The notes below the pieces were generated by a model. The model was not told the origin of the DNA. It did not search any database and was given only the letters and a program-made list of their open reading frames with translations. From NCBI GenBank assembly GCA_037043015.1, contig CM073322.1:31429864-31493863 (forward strand): DNA of 64,000 nucleotides, written 5' to 3'. The position numbers were made by a program, and so were the translations under genes. The stretch is from Bryum argenteum. Its lineage: Eukaryota > Streptophyta > Bryopsida > Bryales > Bryaceae. Positions 11,530 through 21,826 of this stretch are shown piece after piece (the first letter of the stretch is position 1; each line of letters begins with the position of its first letter).

Positions 11530-13557
11530 AGGTTAGTAACATTGGTAGAATTGTGCGCTGGCAACCACGTCACGCATGATGGCCTTGTTAACGGTGCTGA
11601 TGGAATATTTAAAGAATTTACGACCATTCCAAACAACTTGGTCTGGATTGATTTTGGATCGCCTCACATTGGAGTTGAAACTAGATTAAAATTTGCCGAG
11701 GAATATCGCCGGCATTCGAATATAAAAAACGAGTAGACTCCCATTACACAAAAGACAGTAGAAATTCAAATAGGTATGAACCCTCTTCATCTTGTAACAC
11801 GGGTTCAATTTCCAATCCAACCTGTTACAGCCCGGACCATCCATCGAGCACAAGGTTTGAGCCTTGACCAATTGGCATTTGATCCAAAGGATGTGGTAAG
11901 ACATGGATTAATTTATACTGCCTCGTCGAGGATTCGATCAAAGGATCACTTATATCTGCTGTCTCCAATATGTTCCAAGAACTTTCATGTTGATAATTTG
12001 GTTGCTGATGAGATGTGTCGCCTGAGAACGGTTGCAAAATATAAAATAGCTCTTCCTTCACTTGAACATAGTAGGAGTGATGGAATGATTCTTCAGTCGT
12101 TAAACGCTCGATCCCTCAAACTTCATTATAAGGATGTGTTTGCCGATCCAAATTTGATGGCATCCGACGTTCTTTGTTTAAATGAAACACGTGTTTCGTC
12201 TTTGCAATCACTACCAGAACTTTATGAGTTACTATTGAAAAGATTTAATGTCTTAACATGTTATGATGGCCATGGAACTGTTGTTCTTTTTCACAAAGAT
12301 ATGATATTAACAAATAGTAGCACATATGTGAACAAGGGTTCTGAATTTATTATGGCCCAATTCAATGTAAATACACCTCAAGCCATAAATGTTGTGGCAA
12401 CCTACAAACCTCCAAAGATGCAACTCAATTACTATTTACTTAACTTGGAGAATATATTTAAGCTTTTATCAGTAGTTTCTCCAACATTTGTTCTAGGAGA
12501 TTTCAATGTTAACCCCTAAACGACCATGGTGTTTTGAGAGCTCCAAACTCCAAAACTGCGATTTCATACCACCTTGTAAACTTTGGTGTATGAGAATTTT
12601 TTTCACAATTTTTTGAAACTATTAACCGTAGGATCTTAAAGATAACTATCATGAGCAATAGTGTTTAAAATTTCAACCGTTGGATCTTTTCCATTTCCAA
12701 GATCATAACATTCAAAGTTGATGCAAACTTTTTTTCGGGCAGCCTACTTTGTGCAAACGATATTGTGATGCTTAATACCTCAAACATCTTGCTTATATTT
12801 TTTTCCATGTAGGTAACTAAGTTGAGCATTACCATGCAAAATTTTAGACACTCATTTGGTTTTTTGAACCTTCATGCAATTTATTTACTAGAAGAAGGTA
12901 GAAATCAAGGATTCGGTAAAACATGCACCACATTTGTCGTATTTGGTTTAGGGGGAAAATGAATGGTGAGTAGGTGCCTTCATGAGTTTGTGAATTTTGA
13001 GAAAAAAGAAATTCAAAAAATTCCTAAATCTCAAATTTTAGCAAATTTCGAAAGAAAAAATTGTAATATTACAGAAACTTTGGATCTAGTTCTTGTAATT
13101 TTTTGAAGGGTGCCCTTGTAGAATTAGTAAAAGTTTTGACTTGGGTCACTTGGAAACCTAAGTAGGAAATCAGTCAAGAAAAGAAAATTTTAAAAAAATC
13201 TCAAAAAAAAGTTAAAAATAAAAAGTTTTTTCTGGCCGCCCCAAAGCTGGAAACGAAAATTTGCGTTTTAAGACTCCAAAAGTGGAGTTTGACTTTGCAA
13301 TTTTTCCCACATACACCTTGTAGTATAGGGAACATCCAATAAAAATCTTAGGCAAAAATATTGATTCTAACCCCTTCATCGAGGCTGCCCGAAATAGCAA
13401 AACAGCCAAATCGGAGGCCTTGGTCGTTTAGGGGTTAATATGTTGATAGAAAATGTGCATTCAATGACTTTGAAAAACTTCATGACCGATCATAATCTCT
13501 CCCTAGAGGCATATTGGACCGACCACAAACCAACTTATTTGCATCTAAAATTTTGAT
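11530..13557 (+). pseudogene. Helentron-like helicase C-terminus plus EEP endonuclease, interrupted
   Basis: The first part (11542 to about 12050) matches the end of the PIF1-type helicase of rolling-circle Helitrons: LVELCAGNHVTHDGLVNGADG, WIDF and VTARTIHRAQGLSLDQL. A single TAG at 11734-11736 lies in the otherwise same frame. From about 12080 it runs into an endonuclease/exonuclease/phosphatase domain with SLNARSL, LCLNETRV, VVLFHKDM, VVATYKPP and LGDFNVN. At 12509 a 930 bp piggyBac MITE breaks it. Beyond the MITE, from 13439, the same frame resumes and contains the expected DH pair (codons 13521-13526), ending at about 13557. An endonuclease fused behind the helicase is characteristic of Helentrons (Helitron2) rather than classical plant Helitrons. 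The Rep domain and 5' part are absent. Confidence 0.8.
12509..13438. mobile_element. piggyBac-type MITE, family C (930 bp)
   Basis: TTAA-flanked, with ends CCCCTAAACGACC and GGTCGTTTAGGGG. It is inserted inside the endonuclease frame of the Helentron-like remnant. It has no coding capacity. Its right part (13290-13400) is related in inverted form to about 31930-32100, where a worn copy lacks a clean end. Confidence 0.88.
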
Positions 13558-14140
13558 GTTCTCTTCCAACTTATCATCTTATCTAATGTGTTAGTTGTTC
13601 ATATGGTACACATAATTCAAGTATAAAATTTTCCTATTGTAACTTTTATCTACATTACTCATCTTGTACTATTTTTTCCTTAAAAAATTTCACAATTCCA
13701 ATTCATACATGAGAAACTTAGCTAAGTGAAATGTCTCAATACTTTATTTTGTGTCAAAAAGTTTAGACATAACAATTAACAGGGCCCTTTGTGTCTATCG
13801 ACACCTTGTTCTTTCACAAAAAGCTCACCCAAAAAGGTTAGGAAAGAGAAAATTGGGAGTATGAAGGAAGGGCAAATACCCGGTGTGGTCGCACCAGCGC
13901 TTGTCGATGGCATTGGAGGAGATCCAGTAGGACAGCGCTGTGTGGCTGCGGAGCCATATCCACTCATCGGATATCAATGGTGTGTGGCAGCCACAGGAAC
14001 CACATCTCTCCTCACCGCAAACCTCAAAGTGATCGAACCCACCTCCGTCCCCGCCTTAATCATCCCCAAACCAATTCCTCTCCAGCAATCCCCCACATTC
14101 CCAGCAGCAGCATTGTGTGATCAGGTACCCAATTGTCGCC
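13558..14140. other. Spacer and presumed petC promoter and 5' leader
   Basis: Upstream of petC the sequence turns from AT-rich to C-rich near 13950-14130 (many CCACC and CCTCC words), typical of a plant leader. I see no convincing TATA box. An open frame at 13789-14343 overlaps petC in another phase and is not supported as a gene. Confidence 0.4.
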
Positions 14141-14833
14141 ATGGCCGCTGCCTCCACCACCGCCGCGGCGCCCGCGCTCGCCAGCGGATTGGCATCCAAG
14201 CTCAATGGCGTCTGCTGCGCCAACAGCTCCTGCCTCGTCATGGTGGCCGCGCCCGGCTACTCGCAGGCCCAGAAGGACGCTGTCAAGGTTGTGTCCATGG
14301 CCGCGGCCGCCCCCAGCCGCGTGCCCGACATGGAGAAGCGTAAGCTCATGAACTTGCTCCTCTTGGGCGCGATCTCCCTCCCGACTGCAGGCCTCGCAGG
14401 TCCGTACCTCTACTTCCTCGTGCCCCCGAGCTCCGGTGGCGGTGGCGCCGGCGTGGTCGCTCAGGACGCGCTCGGAAACGACATCACCATGTCCGGATGG
14501 TTGAAGACCCACTCTGCTGGAGACAGGACTTTGGCGCAGGGATTGAAGGGTGACCCGACGTACCTCGTGGTGGAGAATGACGGCACGCTCGCGACCTACG
14601 GTGTGAACGCCGTGTGCACGCATTTGGGATGCGTGGTGCCATGGAACAAGGCCGAGAACAAGTTCATGTGCCCCTGCCATGGATCTCAGTACAACAACCA
14701 GGGCAAGGTCGTCCGTGGCCCGGCTCCTCTCTCCTTGGCGCTCGCTCACGTCGATGTCACCGACGACAAGGTGCTGTTCTCCCCATGGGTCGAAACCGAT
14801 TTCAGGACCGGCGAGAACCCCTGGTGGTCGTAG
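14141..14833 (+). CDS. petC: Chloroplast cytochrome b6f Rieske iron-sulfur protein
   Basis: The 230-residue product passes electrons from plastoquinol to cytochrome f in the thylakoid cytochrome b6f complex. Residues 1 to about 50 are Ala/Ser-rich, as in a chloroplast transit peptide. One membrane helix follows (about 70-88, [20 protein letters not shown]), then a Gly-rich hinge (SSGGGGAG) and the Rieske domain. The cluster ligands are C159 and H161 (CTHLGC) and C177 and H180 (CPCHGSQY), with C164 and C179 as the disulfide pair. The C-terminus FRTGENPWW is typical of the plastid form. I chose the ATG at 14141, in a gccATGG context, over an in-frame ATG at 14117 because the transit peptide starts naturally there. 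It is one uninterrupted exon, unlike the intron-bearing angiosperm gene. Confidence 0.95.
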   Translation: MAAASTTAAAPALASGLASKLNGVCCANSSCLVMVAAPGYSQAQKDAVKVVSMAAAAPSRVPDMEKRKLMNLLLLGAISLPTAGLAGPYLYFLVPPSSGGGGAGVVAQDALGNDITMSGWLKTHSAGDRTLAQGLKGDPTYLVVENDGTLATYGVNAVCTHLGCVVPWNKAENKFMCPCHGSQYNNQGKVVRGPAPLSLALAHVDVTDDKVLFSPWVETDFRTGENPWWS

Positions 14834-17068
14834 ATTCTGATGGATGCAGACCCTATAAATGATGTACTATAAATTGCACTTCATTGAATCCGATGATTAG
14901 TCGAAACTGATGATTCGCCTGGCGTGGAATGTCGATTGTTGTTGGAAACCCCCTTTGAGGTAATTGAATTTGTCGATTCCACCATCTTTTGTCTTGATAT
15001 TCAGATGTATAATTTCTAGCTGGGTCTCGCTGCTTATGTATCAACTATTTATGAATTTCATAACATTTTACTGTACTATGGACAAGATTCTCATGGTCGA
15101 CATCTAGGCTGAGATTGTATTATGCTCTTGATTCTTTCGATGCATCGAATTCAGTCTGTTTGTTACTGATACCTGCACATAGTCATGAATCGAATCGCAG
15201 TAGGGGATGTTTTCATGTACTCGTATCAATCACATATGAATCTGAGTAGTTTGGATATCAATTTACCATTCTACAGACAACAAATTTATTATTGCAATTT
15301 AGGTCAATTGTTTGAACCGTGTCTTTGATCATTTCGATGCATCATATCAATGGAGTCATTTCTAGCCATGTCATCGAATTCCGATGGATATTTTAATCCG
15401 TGGCATAGTTTGCAAGAGAAAGATAGAATTTCTCAGCTACTGTTCCTCTCCGATTTCATGTCGTAGGAAGACCAATTATGAAGGCATTGAAGTACACTTT
15501 GAAATGTCGATTGGCGTCCTGTTGTAACCCTAGATGGTATGTGCGACGCTGAAGATCGTGCAGATCATGTCGGTGCTAACCTATCCGCAGCTTGCAATAG
15601 GAGATCCACCCATCAGCAGGTGTTGGATGTGCGCGGTTCGAATCCTGTCTGCACGATTCATCTTCCAACCCGTTCTGTATCTAACAGCAACAAGATTATG
15701 TGTACTGACTTGAATGCTTCCAATCGTACACTTCAGGCTGATGAATTGTTCTATTCTATTCGAACCGAACTATCCGCAAGTGCTGTAATCTGCGTAATGT
15801 CTGATCATGAAAGTGAATCTCAGCGTACGAATTCAGAACCCATGCGCACAGACCTGAATTGTCATGTATAGATATCAGATGCGGAACATTTGTGAAAACG
15901 ACATCCAACTAACGAGCGATTTCAACCGGTATGATAATCATGAATTTGTGGTAGTGCAGGGTCCGTGCGTGCAGAGTTTTGAATGTGGTGAGAGTGAAGT
16001 GATGGCGACATTGGTGAGTGCGCCGGACTGCATCTGGTTGAGGAGAGTAGGGAGATCGTTATTTGCTGCGGTGAGGGGATGCTATTCCTCGGTGGCCTCT
16101 GCTTGTCTCGGATCGGATGCGAGAACATTGACCATGCATCCCATTTCTGTCGGAGATATAATTGGATAAACTCGTAGCTGCAAGACAAGGTTCAAATCCC
16201 CGCAAATGGCATGGACACAACTCTCACAGATCAGAATTTTATGTATCATGTAGTAATTGTAGCGAACCCTTACGCACCGAAGTGTTGCATCTTCACAGAA
16301 TTGTTGGTTTAACTTTGTAGTATGTAGCAGCCTCTGTGTGCTCAGTTGTCGTTCATCAAAGCATTAAATTTCAAGTCAAGGATAATTTCTAATGGCAGTG
16401 AAGTTGACAATAATAAAACATTGAATATCGCATCATTCGATGTGGCGATGAGTTAATAATGAGCATACGGATTTGCATTAAACCACGCCGGAAGAATGAA
16501 TCAAGCTCAAAATCGCATTTTAAGTTGGTAAGAAAACAGGTAGAGATGGAAATCCAAGGACCGGGGGTATGTGAGAATGAGACCTTGAACCTTCGTTTTA
16601 GTATTTCCTATCTTCTCAAGAATTACACCCTGAAATATTTTGTGTGAATCAAATTATTCTATGATCTACATTCTCGTAATTTTCAAGTGCGAATTGGAAC
16701 TGAAGAACTCAGGATCGGTTTGTTCGTACCTCCCCTGCCACTCAACGGATGAGTACAAGCCAACTTACAATTTTCATTCTGAGAAACCAAGTGTCGAACT
16801 GTTGCGTGATAACAATGCACATGTCTTGAATCATAACATACTCACACTTTTCTATTTAGAATCACCGATCATCGGCTCCAACTCCAACACTCGCATTTCG
16901 TGTCAGGTCGACGAGGGATTGCCATCTCTGGTAATCATACTGCTACTATCTTTGCTAATTCACTCTAGTAGTGTTACATGAGTGCCCAGCACTCTCTCCA
17001 TTATACAATTTCCATGAATCATCATGTTAGACTTACAATGCAAGGGCTAGCTGCCATGGCCGGGCTAG
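14834..17068. other. petC 3' region and gene-free spacer
   Basis: The first few hundred bases should contain the petC 3' UTR, but no clear poly(A) signal stands out. Open frames at 15539-15871, 15864-16169 and 16640-16981 resemble nothing I know. Two tRNA-like fragments are described separately or in the findings. Confidence 0.4.
15555..15657 (+). other. tRNA-like fold, class II shape, degenerate
   Basis: A perfect 9 bp inverted repeat (ATCGTGCAG at 15555-15563, CTGCACGAT at 15649-15657) could act as an acceptor stem. A TTCGAAT T-loop at 15637-15643 is spaced exactly as in a tRNA from that stem. A CACC/GGTG hairpin around 15607-15622 could be a long variable arm. Against it, only two of five T-stem pairs form, and no normal D arm or 7-base anticodon loop is visible. 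It may be a tRNA relic or chance; I do not call a functional tRNA. Confidence 0.25.
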
Positions 17069-18454
17069 CTACAGCATCAGAGGCCCAGCGTCGTTGGTCA
17101 TGGAGGGCACCATGACCGCAGGACGAGCTAAGAAGCTGGTGGCTTTGGCGTAGAAGTTGCTGGAGCCACGGGAACCCGAATCCGTGAAGAAGGCGCCGTT
17201 GTCGAACATGTCTCCAGAGCTTCGCCAGTTCCAATCCTCCCACCCGTCGATCTTGCTGCCGTCGTCGTTGATGCGCTTGGTCACCTCCTTGGCGTTCCCA
17301 GCCACGAAGTGATTACCCTCGCTGTTGATTGTGGGGCTCTCGCTTCCCCCGATTGCGTACATTCCCCAGCTGCTGTAGTAGTTGTTCACTACGTGGAAGT
17401 ACCCGTATCGACACCTGCAAAGGTCAGACCCCACAATCAGACCACAATTGCCAGGTTTGAGTTTTACCACTGAGCAAGGAAATACTGTCGAAAGCGTTTG
17501 GGAGTGTTACGGGTCTGGACCTTGGGATGCGCTCGATGAGGTTTGCGCCGAAGTGATTGAACGCCACGGTGACTTGCATTGATTTGTCGAAGGTGTCATC
17601 AGGGTGAGCGCCCAAGAGCATCACCTTATCGTGGTTACTGAAGTAATTATTCGAGATAGTGACACCGGTGGAGCCTTCGATGACGTCCACCAAGCCATCA
17701 GCGCCGTTAGAGAGAAAATTGTGATCCACCCAGATATCTTTCGAACCAAAGATCGAGATGGCGTCGCCGTCCGCAACTCCCCGGTGACCGAAGTGATCAG
17801 GGCTGCTCCTCACGTCGGCCGGGCCCGTCTTCTTACAATCATGTATATGGATCCCGTGGATGATAATGTTGCTCACGTACTGAGCCGTGATGCAAGCTCC
17901 ACCCGCGATGTGCACATTCGCTCCTCGCCCGTCCAGAGTCTTGTAACTGTTCATGAGGAGCTCCTCCTTGAGCTTGATGTTCATGTTGCGGGCGAATACG
18001 ATCCAGAGGGGCTCGTGTTGAATCACGCCGTATCGAAGCGTCCCCGGGCGCGGGTTCACCGCGTCGTCGTCACTGTCGTCCGTGACGACGTAGATGGGCC
18101 CGTTTTTGCCTCCTACGGCCATGCGGCCGAATCCCACGGCGCAGTCGGCTAGGCCTTGTCGGTAGACGCGCCAATGTGGGTCACATCTCCAGCACTCGTC
18201 GATCGGGTTGCCCGATCCGCAGCCCGCGAGCACTCGCCGCGTATAATTCTCCGAAACAGCAGGCACATCACTGGCACACCAAAATTCCCAAACACTCAGA
18301 CCCTCACACACACAAACAAACACAAATCCAAAAACCGAAACTCACGATCTCCTCATTCTTACCTCTCAAGCACCCGAACAGGCCTCCCACCACAACACAC
18401 CGTCACCGCGAGCACAACCAGTGCCACCACCAAAGCTCGGACACAAGACCCCAT
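17069..18454 (-). CDS. Pectate lyase, secreted (polysaccharide lyase family 1)
   Basis: This enzyme cleaves de-esterified homogalacturonan in the cell wall by calcium-dependent beta-elimination. Three exons on the minus strand are supported by GT/AG borders and intact phase: 18454-18363 (92 nt), 18270-17521 (750 nt) and 17414-17069 (346 nt), giving 395 residues. Exon 1 encodes a signal peptide ([20 protein letters not shown]). Family motifs include [13 protein letters not shown], the [15 protein letters not shown] block and [35 protein letters not shown] carries the catalytic Arg and is rebuilt exactly across intron 2. A possible 5' UTR intron spans 18615-18480, and a TATA box lies further upstream. 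No lesions; likely functional. Confidence 0.93.
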
Positions 18455-18717
18455 GATTCCGTGCACCTCCTCAATTCACCTACAACAACAGAATCGTATC
18501 AAATCCTATAACCTCGAGCGAGAACAAACTCACACAAAAGCATGCCCACACTGATCTCCAAAAGCATGAATTCGTTAACCAGCTAGTTACCACCAATTCC
18601 GCAACTGAAGCTTACCAGATGCATTGTCCGATCAGATGAGCGAGGTGTGGAATCTAGGGAGCGCTCGATCGGAGAAGCCCTGGTCGGAGCTTGTGAGTGC
18701 TGTACAATGTGCCATGT

Positions 18718-18725
18718 TTATATAT
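18718..18725 (-). promoter_or_regulatory. TATA box of the pectate lyase gene
   Basis: On the minus strand this reads TATATAAA within CACATATATAAACATGG, about 265 bp upstream of the start codon. The distance fits a leader that includes the possible intron at 18615-18480. Confidence 0.5.
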
Positions 18726-19252
18726 GTGATTGAGTGTTGCCGTTTGGCTCAATGTGGAGGCAGCTCGCGGCACTACTACAGTAGCTAGCCTCTCATCATG
18801 CAGTTGTGGCAGTTATTGCAAACTGTGGGTGATTGCGAGCTTAACTGTGCTGGATGCATCCACCTTCCTTAAGTACACTTGAAAACTGTTAAGTATAATT
18901 ATCACACGGACTTGCCCTGATTAATTATGAGTAATTACATTGTGGTCTCGAGAGTATTATTTACTGGTTGTTGTCTCTCGTTATTGATTCATGGACCAAC
19001 TCCGTGTAACCAAGCTTCGATAATTCTTTGCTTGAATGCGTTTTCTTGACATAGCTTTTAAGGAATTTGAAGGCAGCTACTTACCAAGCATGTACATATT
19101 TTGTAAATCCAGAAGCACATGTAGATTGTGCAATTGTACTCCGAAGCATGTGAATGTTTTCATATTTTACTGAACTAATTTGCAAGTATTTAAATGTATT
19201 TTGGAGTACTATATCCTAAGATGAGTGCATTGCTGAGCTTGATTGAGTTGAT
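18726..19252. other. Upstream spacer of the pectate lyase gene
   Basis: No gene recognised. Confidence 0.4.
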
Positions 19253-19556
19253 CACTAGTAGAAAATGGCACTAAAAGTGACGGCTGTAATGACTTGACCA
19301 TAATGATACATAGTGCATATTTTGATTGTGCTTTTAATAACATCATAATTAATTATTATATTTGTCACTTTTCCTTAATTTTTTTACTAATCTATTGGGG
19401 TGTGGTATGCTTATTACAACCCAAAAAAAATCTTAGAAAAAGTGAAAAATATCATAATTTATGTTGATGTTATTAGAAGCACAATTAAAATTGAAACTTT
19501 GTGTCATTACCGTCAAGTCATACGGCCGTCACTTTTAGTGCCATTTTCTACTAGTG
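19253..19556. mobile_element. CACTA-type foldback MITE (304 bp)
   Basis: Inverted termini of about 30 bp begin CACTAGTAGAAAATGGCACT on the left and are mirrored on the right (ending CATTTTCTACTAGTG). The interior is AT-rich and non-coding. CACTA ends and small size suggest a non-autonomous CACTA derivative. I cannot confirm the expected 3 bp target duplication. Confidence 0.75.
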
Positions 19557-19859
19557 AATACATATGGACACTGTGATTCGTTTGGTTAAATATTTGTCTG
19601 AAAAGAATGTTCTACAAAATATGTTTTATCGTTTAGGGGTGAAATCTCCACTGGATTATCATATTCATGTGTGATATATTTATTAATGATGTGATTCTAG
19701 AGAACTGGGTATTGTTGATTTTTGACAAAAACTAGGTGACTCTGAACATGCACCAATTCCCATACATCAGTTTTCATTATGGGGCTGCCGAAAGTTGTTT
19801 TATGACAATTACTGTCATAATAGGTACGCATGGCCTTAGTAGTTGGAACTTTTAACATT

Positions 19860-20060
19860 TTCCACTTATAGTAAGGTGCTAAAAAAATGATTCAATTTTC
19901 ACCACAAGGGATGTTACAAGTGGAAGCAATTTTTGTGCATGGGAGCATTAGTAGAAAGATTGAGTAAGTGGAATTATCACTTTCCAACTCTTCTACAATG
20001 AGTTATGAATTTTTGAAATTGAATATGTAGGTGTTTCCCTAAAGTGACACCCTATAATGT
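19860..20060 (+). repeat. Dispersed repeat R1, copy 1
   Basis: Shares long blocks with 40330-40560 (same orientation) and 52360-52620 (inverted), including GCAATTTTTGTGCATGGG and a right end near CCCTATAAT. Non-coding, type unknown. Confidence 0.6.
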
Positions 20061-20837
20061 TTGCATTGAGTGATATCGTTGTATGGCGAAGCTATTATGT
20101 ACATGTGAGTGAAGATTACTTGCTCCATTTTAGACCACTTTACTATATTACTAGAAGAATGGGTTTCACCAAACATAAACCGCCTCCGTCTTCAATTGTC
20201 AAGACAAATAACTTCCATCAGATTTGGAGGTTGCCAACAATGAAAAGTGAACTCTTGATATTCTAATATAAATGTTAAACTTACATTTGCAAGTACTTAA
20301 CCCCTAAAGGCCCAGGAAAGCCGAATCGGCGTTTTGCAGTTTTGGGCACCTTAGATGAGAGGTCAAATTTTGGTGTTTTGGGCTGTAATTTGGTGTGTGT
20401 GTCGGGAAACATAGTAATTGTGTGTGGTAAAATTTGCAAAGTAAGATTCCAATTTTAGTGCCTTGTAGAGCAAATTTTTGATTTGGAGTTGAGAAAGGGC
20501 AGAACGGGTTGTTGTTGTGGCCACTAAGGAACAAGGTGGAAATGGGGGCAGTTGCGAGGGTCACTCGAGAAAACTCCAGAGGGGCAGGGGTTCCAAGCAG
20601 GGTTTTGGAGGACCCAACATTCGGCAGAATTGAATGCTTTGGGACTGGCCAAAGATTGACGCCCCCTCCAAATACATGTCATAACTACAAACTTCGTGAA
20701 ACTGGCGGCTGAGAACACACTGACATGGGGCGATTCAAATTTCAGAATTTGAATGAGAAACTCATGGAAAGATGTTGGGAACAACAAACAGCATACATCA
20801 AATCCAAAGCATATTTCAAAAGTAACAAAAATCCATT

Positions 20838-21236
20838 ATGGCTAGTTTTGCAAATTCTTTGGACGGGGTTCCTGTGACTGCTGCCATCATTTCACTAGCA
20901 ACTACCGATTCGAGAGAGGCGAGTGCAACAGTAGGAGAAGGATTCATCGAGGTGCCAGTATGGACCGAAAATGATCAGAGCACTGAAAATGGTGATTACG
21001 CAGTAGAGTCTTCGGCCAGGAGATCGAACAGCTCCTTCGTGGTCCAACTGTACTTGCCGCCGAGGTTGAGCTTCAGCGAGAGGAATCGGCGGCGAACTGT
21101 ACGTGCCAGGGAGGTCGACGAGTTCCTTCGGAGGCGTACTGCAGCTGCCTCCGACCGTCCAGCTTCAAGGTCGCCGCTGCATCAAGTTCGGCAGCCTGCA
21201 GATCATCACCAACTTCGGCAGCCCATGCGCCAGTGA
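20838..21236 (+). CDS. Unrecognised open frame inside the piggyBac element
   Basis: A 132-codon frame with an ATG that fits the start of the element's transcript. Its end is rich in Arg (SERNRRRTVRAREVDEFLRR), which could bind nucleic acid. It may be an N-terminal exon of the transposase transcript or a separate accessory protein. I do not recognise a family, and part of the sequence (21050-21240) is much more GC-rich than the surroundings. Confidence 0.3.
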   Translation: MASFANSLDGVPVTAAIISLATTDSREASATVGEGFIEVPVWTENDQSTENGDYAVESSARRSNSSFVVQLYLPPRLSFSERNRRRTVRAREVDEFLRRRTAAASDRPASRSPLHQVRQPADHHQLRQPMRQ

Positions 21237-21364
21237 GCGATCAGATGATTGCACAGATCGAGGAGCGATCACATCAACGGGTTCGAATACATGAACATGA
21301 ACTTGGTTTGCATGTGGAACTTGCATGGTAAACTGACATCACATCAACTGACTAATATGACCAT

Positions 21365-21749
21365 ATGCAGGAACCCAATACTGCGGTTGTGAGTGTCGGA
21401 AACTTGCAGCCACTTCTTATTTCGACATTGCCGCCTCCATCTGCCGATCCAGAAGCTCGCCTTCGTTCCTGGGCTGTACGCAAACACCTTCGAGCACATC
21501 AGATTCATGACCTCCTTTCACTGCTTGATCAAAAACATTTGCGCAGTTTACGCGTTCGTAAGAAGTCCAAAGCTTGGCCAAGAAATCCACAAGCAAATAA
21601 TTTCCGACACCATTTCTACAGGCAAGCCGCACATATTCTAGGGTGGGTTGATCAACACGCTTTTGAGCAAGAATTTCTTGATATTGTCAAATCTACTTGG
21701 CCCGATACAAGCAATGCCTCCACGTCGATCATGGAAGAAGTCAAAGGAG
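21365..21749 (+). CDS. Unrecognised basic open frame or exon in the piggyBac element
   Basis: The frame encodes a basic, helix-prone stretch (LRAHQIHDLLSLLDQKHLRS, RVRKKSKAWPRNPQ). It ends at a good splice donor (GGAG|GTGAGT, intron from 21750). An acceptor (ATACAG) lies immediately before the transposase ATG at 21827. However, the donor phase does not keep the transposase frame, so it may be a separate protein or a 5' leader exon. Function unknown. Confidence 0.35.
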
Positions 21750-21826
21750 GTGAGTATCTCTTGTGTAACATGTACCTAAATTTCATAGTTGAGAGTTATG
21801 AGTAATGTCTAACTTGGAGAATACAG

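Noticed and set aside
13789..14343. 184-codon open frame overlapping the start of petC
   Set aside because: It lies in a different phase from the clearly conserved Rieske protein, and its Arg-rich end is the usual shadow of GC-rich coding DNA.
14060..14749. 229-codon minus-strand frame opposite petC
   Set aside because: Antisense shadow of petC; no family resemblance.
17604..18152. 182-codon plus-strand frame inside the pectate lyase region
   Set aside because: Antisense shadow of pectate lyase exon 2.
19620..19650. Possible piggyBac right end (GTTTAGGGGTGAA)
   Set aside because: The TTAA is altered and no partner end lies nearby; may be chance.
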